From assembly GCA_965229525.1 (NCBI GenBank), contig OZ245886.1, positions 1,550,001 to 1,614,000 on the forward strand: a stretch of 64,000 nt of DNA, in the 5' to 3' direction. The translations under genes and the position numbers were made by a program. Source of the stretch: HXMU1420-13 sp965229525. GTDB lineage: Bacteria; Bacteroidota; Rhodothermia; Balneolales; Balneolaceae. The notes under the pieces were generated by a model. It had not been told where the DNA came from and did not search any database. It saw nothing but the letters and a program-made list of their open reading frames with translations. Every line of letters starts with the position of its first letter. The stretch's first letter is position 1. This document shows positions 33,591-41,794 of the stretch, piece by piece.

Positions 33591-33754
33591 CTATATAATC
33601 TCCCGAATTTCTAACTCATTTCGAGTAGGAAGTTAACAGAATAATTGAGGGATGAAAGAAGGGTTTTGATTTAAGGTGTTCATGTGTTCTAGTGTAATGA
33701 GATTAACGCTTGAATACCTAAACACATAATTACTAAACACCCGAATACCGGATA

Positions 33755-34936
33755 TCACTGCTTCACCCCATTAATAAATACATCCTGAACATTGGTGACA
33801 TACTCGAAAGGATCGCCATCAAAAAGCACTATATCGGCATCTTTCCCTTCCACCAAAGAGCCTACACGATCGTCAATATCTAATAATTCAGCTGCGTCAA
33901 TAGTTAATGCTCTAAGCGCGGCATCATATGGAAGTCCATTTGCCATGGCTAATGCGGCTTCAAAAAGCACCACTCGAGTTTTAGGAACATATCCTTCATA
34001 TCCACTTTGGAAAGCGAATGGAATACCGGCTTCATGAAGTTTCGCAGCAGTTTCCATATTTACATTCTTTGCATCACCGCGAGCTCGTAACATGGTTGGA
34101 TGAATAAAAACTGGGTGACCAGCTTCTTCGAGCTCATCTAAAATTCGATAAGCTTCTGCTGCACCATCAATGACCATCGAAAAACCAAATTCTTCTTGTA
34201 GTCTTAGTGCGGTCATGATGTCGTTAGCTTTATGCACAGTGACCATTGCAGTGAATTTTCCTTCCAGTAAATCAGCTAAGGCATTCATTTTAAGATTCTT
34301 AGCTGGAGGATTTTCACCATTTCGTTTTTCGAGATATTCCTGAGCTTTTATCAATTCCTGGCGAAGCATTGCCACTCCTTTAGCCCTAGTGCCTGGTTTT
34401 CGAAAATCACGATCTAGATTTGCCCCCATTGTGAATGCAAGCATCTTAGATGGATGCAAAACTTCATCATTAACTGTTTCACCTGTGGTTTTCACTATCA
34501 TAGTTTGACCACTAATTAGAGCTCCAGGTCCATGACCGGTATGGATGGTTGTGATTCCTAAACTTCGAAGATGACCAACCAAAGGTTCCTGAGCATTGTA
34601 GGCGTCAATAGCTCTCAGTTCAGGTTGTATAGCGTTTGATGTTTCAAGCTGATCCTGATCATCATCCTGATTTAAATATCCGGCTAATCCAACAACTGTA
34701 TGGGCATCAATAAGTCCTGGAGTTACAACTGCAGCCTCAAATACTTCGTAATTATCAGGAATTGTAACTCTTCGCTCAGTACCGACGCTTTCAATCTTCC
34801 CATCTTTGATCAATACTACTCCATTTTCAATTGGATCACCGTCCATGGTATATACTAGATCTCCCTTTACTGCTATCTGAGCGGAAGCTGTTTGAGTAAT
34901 AAATACTAATGCGATTAAAAAGCTAACTACTCTCAT
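33755..34936 (-). CDS. Amidohydrolase-like protein, probably without metal-dependent activity
   Basis: A 393-residue exported paralogue (signal peptide residues 1-19, ending ASA) of the gene upstream. It keeps the amidohydrolase outline, with a beta-sandwich, PGLIDAHT and a C-terminal GSLVEGKDADIVLFDGDP. The metal residues look lost: HTV replaces HxH, the later His is replaced in MVIDGAAEA, and SGYEG replaces the HTDDG aspartate. It overlaps the upstream amidohydrolase gene by 4 bases. It may be a structural partner of that enzyme. Confidence 0.8.
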   Translation of the reverse strand: MRVVSFLIALVFITQTASAQIAVKGDLVYTMDGDPIENGVVLIKDGKIESVGTERRVTIPDNYEVFEAAVVTPGLIDAHTVVGLAGYLNQDDDQDQLETSNAIQPELRAIDAYNAQEPLVGHLRSLGITTIHTGHGPGALISGQTMIVKTTGETVNDEVLHPSKMLAFTMGANLDRDFRKPGTRAKGVAMLRQELIKAQEYLEKRNGENPPAKNLKMNALADLLEGKFTAMVTVHKANDIMTALRLQEEFGFSMVIDGAAEAYRILDELEEAGHPVFIHPTMLRARGDAKNVNMETAAKLHEAGIPFAFQSGYEGYVPKTRVVLFEAALAMANGLPYDAALRALTIDAAELLDIDDRVGSLVEGKDADIVLFDGDPFEYVTNVQDVFINGVKQ

Positions 34937-36243
34937 TGATTGGCCTCCTCTGCATGGTGATTGTGAAATCCGTTTCGATAGATTTCATAACCACCGGTAT
35001 AATATTCACGATCTTCGGGATTCTCATGATCCCACACTTTTAGCCCTTCAATCCAGGTTTGTTCTACTTTTGTATACACACTAAAAGGTTCCCCAGACAA
35101 TATGATGAAATCAGCATGTTTACCTTCTTCTAAACTTCCGATAATATGCTCGGCATCGAGCATGCGGGCGTTATTGATGGTTAGCCCCTCAATTGCTGCC
35201 TGTCTGCTCATTCCTTCTCGCATTCCCATTGCAGCGGATCTTAGAAAAAGTCTTGAATCGGATACTCCGTCATCAGTATGATAACCGAACCAGGCTCCGG
35301 CATCTTCGAGAGCTTTACCGCTTGTGTTACTGAAATCCATAGCTTCTAATTTTCCTCCAAAAGAATCCAGCGCTATGATTGAAGCAGCAACCCCCGCTTC
35401 GGCGATCTCATTTGCAACTTTATAGGCCTCACTAACATGTTGCAGTACAAGGCGGTAACCAAATTCTTGCTGTAGACGAATTGCCGTTAGAATGTCATCA
35501 TGGCGATGAGTGTGATGATGGACTATTCGTTTACCTTCTAGTACTTCAATCAAAGTCTCCATGCCGATATCGCGCGGAGGCATTTTTGAATCATCACCAT
35601 CCGCAGCTTCAATTTTCTGTTGATAGTTTTGCGCCTTCACAAAAATATCTCTGATGATTGATGCCGATTTAGCTCTTGTCCCTGAGAAAGGTGGTTGACC
35701 TAATGGGTTTGTACCATTGGCCATCTTAAGTCCGCCTGAAATGTTGTTTTCTTCATCAACGACTAAAAGCATTTCTTCGATTGTATTCACTTTTCGAAGC
35801 TTGAGATAAGCCGTTTGACCACTCATTAACCAACCAGATCCAGGCATAACATTGATAGTTGTAAGACCTCCGGACAATGCTTTTTTAAATGTGTCACTTC
35901 TAGGGTCAATAGAGTCGCTGATTCTAACGTCAGGATGAGTAGTTCCAGAACGATCGCCCCCATCACCTTCTCCTAGATGCGAATGGGGATCAACAAGTCC
36001 TGGCATTATAACTTTTCCGGAGACATCAATTCTCTCTGCACGTCGAGGAATTCGTGTATTTTCGTCACCAACTGCTACTATTTCTCCATTTTGTATAACA
36101 AGCACTCCGTTTTCAATTTCATCTCCAACTACGGGTATAATATGCGCTCCGGTGAATGCAATTGGGTTTTCCTGGGCATTCAGGTTCCCGGCGGAGAGTA
36201 TGAAGAGCATTCCACCGAGTATTAAATAGGTTAGTTTTCTCAT
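34933..36243 (-). CDS. Exported amidohydrolase
   Basis: A 436-residue metal-dependent hydrolase with a signal peptide (residues 1-23, NLNAQ). The HxH metal site is in GLVDPHSHLG, further His residues are in VHHHTHRHDD and LQHVSEA, and the catalytic Asp is in HTDDGVSDSR. The end GSLEEGKHADFIILSGEP is typical of imidazolonepropionase/prolidase-like amidohydrolases. Many such exported enzymes act on peptides or cyclic amides, but the substrate is unknown. It is the first gene of a coupled pair with the degenerate paralogue. Confidence 0.87.
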   Translation of the reverse strand: MRKLTYLILGGMLFILSAGNLNAQENPIAFTGAHIIPVVGDEIENGVLVIQNGEIVAVGDENTRIPRRAERIDVSGKVIMPGLVDPHSHLGEGDGGDRSGTTHPDVRISDSIDPRSDTFKKALSGGLTTINVMPGSGWLMSGQTAYLKLRKVNTIEEMLLVVDEENNISGGLKMANGTNPLGQPPFSGTRAKSASIIRDIFVKAQNYQQKIEAADGDDSKMPPRDIGMETLIEVLEGKRIVHHHTHRHDDILTAIRLQQEFGYRLVLQHVSEAYKVANEIAEAGVAASIIALDSFGGKLEAMDFSNTSGKALEDAGAWFGYHTDDGVSDSRLFLRSAAMGMREGMSRQAAIEGLTINNARMLDAEHIIGSLEEGKHADFIILSGEPFSVYTKVEQTWIEGLKVWDHENPEDREYYTGGYEIYRNGFHNHHAEEANQ

Positions 36244-36312
36244 AAATCAGGCGGGTTTATTCCGAGCCTGAAGTTAGTGAAATTTAGATGGGATGAAAGA
36301 GGGGTTTTTAAT

Positions 36313-36352
36313 TGTCATCCTGATCCCGACAGCAGTCAGGACGAAGGGTCTT
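36313..36352. repeat. REP-like hairpin
   Basis: GTCATCCTGATCCCGACAGC and GTCAGGACGAAGGGTC form an imperfect stem. The same type occurs at 59491-59525. Confidence 0.55.
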
Positions 36353-36442
36353 ATCGAATAACGACCTGTCGTTTATGTGACGAGTCCGTCAATTAGTTTT
36401 CGAGGAAGTAACAGAAATAATCAGTTAGCTGAAAGTTTATTT

Positions 36443-36851
36443 GTTCTTTTGGGCCGCCAAAAGAACCATCCCGAAAGCTTTCGGGACTGGCGGGTTGGCT
36501 TCCGGGCAGTGAATCTTCTGAATTCTACCTAAAACCAATCGGTCGATTATGCGACCAGGTTTTAGGATTCGAATTCTTGGAAAGATTAACTGCTATTCCT
36601 TCACCCAACCAATGCCGATTTCTAATTGGAGGTCTCAGTATTAATTGTGGATCATATAGTGGTAAAAAGAACAGTAATAAAGTTGAATGGATTTCTAAAG
36701 GCCACCAGATTAAAATCCGAAAGAAATGCGGTAGGAGTATATGAAGTGGCTCGATGGTTCGTGATCGAGATGCCTAAAACAGCGTTCATTAATGGGTGAA
36801 TATACATTTCTTGAGGCGGGTTTTGGGTACTTTTGACCGCTCAAAAGTACC
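36443..36851. repeat. Repeat A-B locus without cargo gene
   Basis: Within the 680-base gap 36244-36923 there is a GTTCTTTTGG/CCAAAAGAAC hairpin (36443-36466), repeat A copy 2 (36461-36618) and repeat B copy 2 (about 36718-36851). Repeat B ends in a perfect 10-bp stem GGTACTTTTG/CAAAAGTACC (36826-36851). Between A and B lie about 100 bases without similarity to the other locus. No gene is supported. Confidence 0.8.
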
Positions 36852-36923
36852 ACTAAAAATAGAAACAGATTGTTGGTTTATATTAAAGGGTTCTAAAAAA
36901 TCGGTATTCAAACAAATCATTAG

Positions 36924-38351
36924 TTAATTATACATCGCTTCAATCTCAGCCAGCTTCTCATCAATCATTTCTCGTGATAACCATGCACCATTCACCATTA
37001 CCCCCGAATGATCTCGAATGGCATCTAAGTCTCTTAATGGATTGTCATTCATTAAGATTAGATCTGCTCTCATTCCTTCTTCTATGGTACCAAATTGATC
37101 TTCATTAGAGAAATACTCGCCAACTGCTTTTGTGCCCGAATGAAGAATTTCATAATTAGTCATGCCGGCATTTTTCATATACGGTAGCTCTCTGTGTATA
37201 GAAAAGCCAGGCACACTAAAAAGTTGAGGTGCATCTGTACCCATTAAAATTCTAACACCTGCCGCACTCATATCGCCTAAAAGTTGTTGCCGAAGGGCCG
37301 CATGTTTTTTGGCGTCATCAATGTTAAGATTTGGGTTGTTAAATACGTTGTTTTGAACGAAAGCATTATAATTATCTCGAACGGCCTGCGGTATATATTT
37401 TAGTTCATCATACATCATCATTTTCTCGTAATCTGCAGCACCAATAATGGTTTCCCATAACGCCTGTGTTGGAACCATCCATACTCCAGCTTCTACACTT
37501 TTCTGGATGATTTCGGCCATTCTTGAATCGAGTTCGGCTCCTTCATAAGCCTGGAGATATGCAACATATCCATCAATATGATCCATGGTTTCCTGCCCAG
37601 CTTCAAGAGCTCTTTCAATTCCAACATCTGATGGAACATGCCCACCAAATCTAATTCCCATTTCATTAGCCGCTTCTGCCATCGCATTATATTCATCCAG
37701 CGATAATCCAGGGTGAATTTTAAGCAGGTCCCAACCTTCTTCAACTTGCTGCCTCACTCTGTCCTGGGCTTGACCCGGAGAATCGACGGTATTTCCATTA
37801 AAACTTGGTCCGGCTAAATATAGATTTGGTCCAATGTATTCGCCGGATGCCACTTTATCTTTCAATTCAAGTTGCCGATCATAACCAAGCATACCTCGTA
37901 CCGTAGTGATTCCGGCTGAGACATATAGAAATAAAGTGCTTTTTACATAATCCTCATCAAAATAAGCAGGTGCGTTTGCAGGGGGATGGGTTGGTGGAAC
38001 ATGGCCATGCATTTCAGCGAGGCCTGGAATTAAATATTTATCAGTTCCATCTATTACTTGTGTATTCGGACCAAATTTTATCTTAGCGTCATCGAGAATG
38101 GCAGATATTCGACCGTTTTCGATTAAGACCGTTTTATTCTCAAGCACAATCCCTTCTTCAGTCATCGGAATTACATTCACATTTGTGAATGCATGGGTAA
38201 GCAAGTCTCCATCATATTCATACTCTATTTCGATAGGATTCATCAAAAAAAATAAGATTACTGCTAATACAGGAAGGGAAAGAAGAATGAGCGCGCGTTT
38301 CATAATAAGCTGATTGGTTTGATTCGAAAAAATGGAATCTGAAACGCTCAT
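36924..38351 (-). CDS. Exported amidohydrolase, imidazolonepropionase-like
   Basis: A 475-residue enzyme. Either the whole frame or the Met at residue 17 (MKRALILLSLPVLAVILFFL) may be the start; the latter gives a clean membrane anchor/signal and is more plausible (start 38303). The metal site is HGHV in AEMHGHVPPTHPP, with GGHVPSDVG, a His in MDHIDG and the Asp in LMGTDAPQ. The C-terminal FGTIEEGMRADLILMNDNP is typical. It is a third amidohydrolase in this region but is only distantly similar to the coupled pair and is separated by a repeat locus. Confidence 0.85.
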   Translation of the reverse strand: MSVSDSIFSNQTNQLIMKRALILLSLPVLAVILFFLMNPIEIEYEYDGDLLTHAFTNVNVIPMTEEGIVLENKTVLIENGRISAILDDAKIKFGPNTQVIDGTDKYLIPGLAEMHGHVPPTHPPANAPAYFDEDYVKSTLFLYVSAGITTVRGMLGYDRQLELKDKVASGEYIGPNLYLAGPSFNGNTVDSPGQAQDRVRQQVEEGWDLLKIHPGLSLDEYNAMAEAANEMGIRFGGHVPSDVGIERALEAGQETMDHIDGYVAYLQAYEGAELDSRMAEIIQKSVEAGVWMVPTQALWETIIGAADYEKMMMYDELKYIPQAVRDNYNAFVQNNVFNNPNLNIDDAKKHAALRQQLLGDMSAAGVRILMGTDAPQLFSVPGFSIHRELPYMKNAGMTNYEILHSGTKAVGEYFSNEDQFGTIEEGMRADLILMNDNPLRDLDAIRDHSGVMVNGAWLSREMIDEKLAEIEAMYN

Positions 38352-38511
38352 TCAAGAATTTGAAACACAATTGATGTTTTTTTACTGTGTAATTATGAGT
38401 TCATCAAAACGCATGTTCTTTTGCACTCACTCTGATCTTAAATTTGGTGGGCTACAAAATCATCCTGATGAATTAAGTTGGTTTATTACTCAAATAATAT
38501 ACCCTAATGTT

Positions 38512-38538
38512 GTCATGCTGAATCAAGTTCAGGATGAC
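38512..38538. repeat. REP-like hairpin
   Basis: GTCATGCTGAA at 38512-38522 pairs with TTCAGGATGAC at 38528-38538 with one mismatch. The rest of the 295-base gap 38352-38646 holds nothing I can support. Confidence 0.6.
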
Positions 38539-38646
38539 AACTATAAATTTATATGAAACAAACTGATCAACTACCCGACCTATTAATAATACGTAGTATA
38601 GATAGTTTGAGATCTCGCTAAAATAGACAACTAGGCAAAAAGCAAA

Positions 38647-39090
38647 TCAAGACTTGGCCGATTGTTTTGTGCCCAATCTCTTTGGGTGATTATCTGCTTC
38701 TTGAAGCTCATCAAATGCTTTTTGAAAGTTGCCCATCAGCTCCATATAGTCTTTCGATTCAATAACTCGTTGTTCAAGTTTTCGTGATTTCAGTGTTTCA
38801 TTTCTGGAATATTTGACGAATCGATAGAATTGAAATTCAACTAGATGTCCTTCATCGTCTTCTAAATAAATCTTACCCTGTTGGTCTACTGATTTGAAGG
38901 TGAAAGTATACTGACCAGACCCTGAATTGGCACCGGAATATTTATGGTAAGTGCCCCAATCAAACTTTTGACCAGTTAATGCTTGAGCAATATTCCAGCA
39001 ATTAATTCGATCACCATCTTTCCAATGTAAAATTTCGGGATACCACGTATGCGGAGGAACGCCCTTTTTCTTACTTCTGAATATTCGCAT
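38647..39090 (-). CDS. Hypothetical protein, paralogue of the upstream gene
   Basis: A 147-residue soluble protein of unrecognised family. It shares the pattern PH(T/I)WYPEILHW..GD near the N-terminus, a central FKSV/DG-IY-EDDEGHL block and a C-terminal EYMxLMxxFQKAxxELQExDN helix with the adjacent gene 39091-39477. The N-terminal part is rich in Trp, Tyr and His and is predicted beta. It abuts the upstream paralogue with no gap, so it is the third gene of a three-gene operon. Confidence 0.75.
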   Translation of the reverse strand: MRIFRSKKKGVPPHTWYPEILHWKDGDRINCWNIAQALTGQKFDWGTYHKYSGANSGSGQYTFTFKSVDQQGKIYLEDDEGHLVEFQFYRFVKYSRNETLKSRKLEQRVIESKDYMELMGNFQKAFDELQEADNHPKRLGTKQSAKS

Positions 39091-39477
39091 TTACTTCAAT
39101 AGTTTTTGATTGTCGCTTTCTTGTAACTCTACATATGCCTTTTGAAATTCCTCCATAAGAGCCATGTATTCTTTAGAAGTGTCAATATCTGAGTGAATAC
39201 TTCGATTTTTAAAGCTAATATTTGTAGCCTTTCGTATGAATTTCTTAAAAATCAGTTTATGGAGATGGCCCGTTTCTTTTTCCTCTACAATTATATATCC
39301 ATCACTAGTTACGCTTTTATAGTAGTAAAAAATATTTAGTCTCCCGACCTCAAACGCCATTAATTTAGAAAACCAGTTTTTCGCATTTGCGTTTCGCGCA
39401 CGTATTTCGTCCCCTTCATGCCAATGAAGGATTTCAGGATACCAGATATGTGGGGCTTGATTTTTTTGGATGCTCAT
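39091..39477 (-). CDS. Hypothetical protein, paralogue of the downstream gene
   Basis: A 128-residue protein with PHIWYPEILHWHEGDEIRAR at its N-terminus and KEYMALMEEFQKAYVELQ at its C-terminus. It is similar along its length to the neighbour at 38647-39090. No signal peptide or membrane segment is seen. Its ATG overlaps the end of the membrane protein gene at 39477, so it is translationally coupled with it. I do not recognise a family. Confidence 0.75.
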   Translation of the reverse strand: MSIQKNQAPHIWYPEILHWHEGDEIRARNANAKNWFSKLMAFEVGRLNIFYYYKSVTSDGYIIVEEKETGHLHKLIFKKFIRKATNISFKNRSIHSDIDTSKEYMALMEEFQKAYVELQESDNQKLLK

Positions 39478-40223
39478 TATTTCGCTTTTATGCCCTTAAA
39501 AAGTAATGGAACAGCTTTACTAAAAGAAATTGGATTGGTTTCAGTGGTTTGATCAAAAACAGGTAATAACAAAGTAGCTTTGTAAAAGTAATACAAACTA
39601 ATTGCCATGATAGTATGTGCCACATCTAAATGATTATACCAAATACTGGGCGATATCTTGCTTGTATAAAAGAACGCAGCAAGCGTAGCAAAAAGAGTAG
39701 AAAGACAGATCATTCTACTTCCTGGATTTTGTGTTTTCATGAAGATATAGAAGTGGATGGGCAATACAATCAAACCTAATCCATATGCAGAATGAACTTG
39801 AATGAAAAAGAAATTAAGTGTGCTGAAAGTTATCGCTGCAAAAACAATTAACTCGATGACATTTGCTACTTCCAAAAATCGTGCAAGCCGTCGCTTAAGT
39901 AGTGGAAAAGCATAAATTATGGTAGCTCTTTCAATCGAGGATACCGCAAGCATACTAATCAACCAGCCTGGTAACTTCCAAAATAAGCCAACCTGTGCTT
40001 GAAAGGCATGACCCAACAATCCACCAAAAAAAGTAGCTATTGCCATAAATAAAAAGTACCAACGCATGTATTGGTGAACTTTTCCAGTAAGATTTTTTCC
40101 CCTCAATTTAAAATAGGCAAATAGACAAACGGCGGTAATAAGAAAGTCAGTGAGAGTGACCACTGGCTCCATAATCGTGATTCCGAAAAGCTCAATCGAT
40201 GGTTGTCCGCTCGGTGATTGCAT
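39477..40223 (-). CDS. Polytopic membrane protein of unknown function
   Basis: A 248-residue inner-membrane protein with about seven hydrophobic helices. Histidines lie in GGLLGHAF (near residue 72), in VHSAYGLG and in the last helices as HLDVAHTIM. Seven helices and such His placement resemble the alkaline ceramidase/PAQR-like (CREST) hydrolases, but this is a weak structural guess; DUF6962-type proteins are another possibility. It is the first gene of the three-gene operon with the two paralogous soluble proteins. Confidence 0.7.
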   Translation of the reverse strand: MQSPSGQPSIELFGITIMEPVVTLTDFLITAVCLFAYFKLRGKNLTGKVHQYMRWYFLFMAIATFFGGLLGHAFQAQVGLFWKLPGWLISMLAVSSIERATIIYAFPLLKRRLARFLEVANVIELIVFAAITFSTLNFFFIQVHSAYGLGLIVLPIHFYIFMKTQNPGSRMICLSTLFATLAAFFYTSKISPSIWYNHLDVAHTIMAISLYYFYKATLLLPVFDQTTETNPISFSKAVPLLFKGIKAK

Positions 40224-40314
40224 ACGTATTCAATTGGTTGATTATAAAATATCGAAATCAAGAAAAAGAGCCTGTTAAATATTCGATTTAAACATTAAAT
40301 CTATGGCGCGCACT

Positions 40315-40344
40315 TGACTAACATCACAATTCGATTAGATTTAA
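40315..40344 (+). promoter_or_regulatory. Likely promoter of the secreted SGNH protein gene
   Basis: TTG at 40315-40317 and TAGATTTA at 40337-40344 match the Bacteroidota -33/-7 pattern at all but the last position, with 19-base spacing. About 60 bases separate it from the ATG at 40403. Confidence 0.5.
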
Positions 40345-40402
40345 TTAAAATGGAGTCACTAAGTACTGCAGATGATGATGCAGTCTAGAATTGGGGAGGA
40401 AT

Positions 40403-41794
40403 ATGAGAGGTCGATTATTGCTTGATATTCGGAATCTCTTCTTCGGAAGTATTGGGATTGTATGCTTGATGCTTTTTATATCACCTTTCTCACAAGCACA
40501 GAATGAAACGATTGTGTTTGAGGATTTTGAACACGGAGAGCTGTTCAAGAACGATTGGTTCTTATTCTTCAGTCCAAATGGTATTGGATCCGTAGACTTG
40601 ATGAAAACAGAGCAGGGTTACACCCATCATACAAATTGGACTTTAAGAGGAGAGACCGGCTATTTGGGTGGTTTTGGTAGAACCAGCAGAATGGATATTT
40701 CCGGGTATACACACTTCACTTTTTGGATAAACCCATTAAAAGGCGCAGAATTTACAGTAGAAATAAATCTACAGGAAGATGATAACGGAGATGGGTTAAT
40801 CTCGGTAAATGACGACGATGAATTTCAATTTGATGTGGTCGTAAGTAGTATTGGTCAGGGAGCTATTTCTGGGGGTGGGTGGCAAAAAGTATCCATACCC
40901 CTAAAAGACTTCTTCGACGACAACTCTTATTTGCATGGTGGAAATGGAATTCTTGATTCCCAAGAAGGTAACGCAGAATTGGTAAATCTGGTTTTCGCCA
41001 TCATTAACCATTCGGGTGATGAAATAGAGTTTTTGACAGATAATTGGCAGTTCGAATCAAGACCAAATGAATTTATATCTACTGCAGAAGAAAAGATTCT
41101 ATTTGTGGGCAATAGCTACACGTTTTATAACAATATGCCTCAGCTCTTCTATAAAATATCTGAGTCAGCCGGTAAAGATGTACTGGTAGAGCAAAGCACC
41201 TTTGCCGGATATTGGTTGAATAATCATCTTTCAAATGATCATACCTCTTATAAACTCCAGAAAGAAGACTGGGATTATGTGATTATTCAAGAGCAAAGTC
41301 AGGTGCCAACAGTTAAACATTGGAGAGAGGCATCCATGAAACCCGCTGCTGACATTCTAAATTCAATAATCAAAGCAGGTGGTGCAGAAACGGTTTTATT
41401 TATGACATGGGGCCGAAAATATGGAGGAGAACAACTACTCTATGACTTTGCAAGCTCAGAATTTGCTAACTATAATCATATGCAGGATTCGCTTGAAAAA
41501 TCGTACCGCGATTTAGCGAATTATTTGGATGCGAAGTTGGCTCCTGTTGGCCTTGCATGGGAAAACGCATTGATTATAAATCCGGAATTGAATCTTTGGG
41601 ATGAGGATCAAAGCCATCCGACGTATGAAGGTTCATACCTGACGGCATGCGTCTTTTATGCAATCCTTTTTAATGAAAGCCCTGTTGGCATTGATTTCTC
41701 TGGCTACCTTGATGAAGAAATGGCTTGGTTTCTTCAAAGTATGGCTAGTACAGTTTTGGCTGATAACTCAAATCAGGTGGTATTATCTGATTAG
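40403..41794 (+). CDS. Secreted SGNH/GDSL-like hydrolase with N-terminal carbohydrate-binding-like domain
   Basis: A 463-residue exported protein. The ATG at 40403 has GGGGAGG just upstream and gives a signal peptide ending in SQAQ near residue 33. Residues ~35-220 form a beta-rich domain resembling a carbohydrate-binding module (VFEDFEHGELF). From ~230 an SGNH-type hydrolase follows, with ILFVGNSYTFYNNMP (catalytic Ser block), DYVIIQEQSQ and SHPTYEGSYL (Asp/His block), close to DUF4886. It may de-esterify polysaccharides. It ends 4 bases inside the convergent mutS2 gene. Confidence 0.82.
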   Translation: MRGRLLLDIRNLFFGSIGIVCLMLFISPFSQAQNETIVFEDFEHGELFKNDWFLFFSPNGIGSVDLMKTEQGYTHHTNWTLRGETGYLGGFGRTSRMDISGYTHFTFWINPLKGAEFTVEINLQEDDNGDGLISVNDDDEFQFDVVVSSIGQGAISGGGWQKVSIPLKDFFDDNSYLHGGNGILDSQEGNAELVNLVFAIINHSGDEIEFLTDNWQFESRPNEFISTAEEKILFVGNSYTFYNNMPQLFYKISESAGKDVLVEQSTFAGYWLNNHLSNDHTSYKLQKEDWDYVIIQEQSQVPTVKHWREASMKPAADILNSIIKAGGAETVLFMTWGRKYGGEQLLYDFASSEFANYNHMQDSLEKSYRDLANYLDAKLAPVGLAWENALIINPELNLWDEDQSHPTYEGSYLTACVFYAILFNESPVGIDFSGYLDEEMAWFLQSMASTVLADNSNQVVLSD

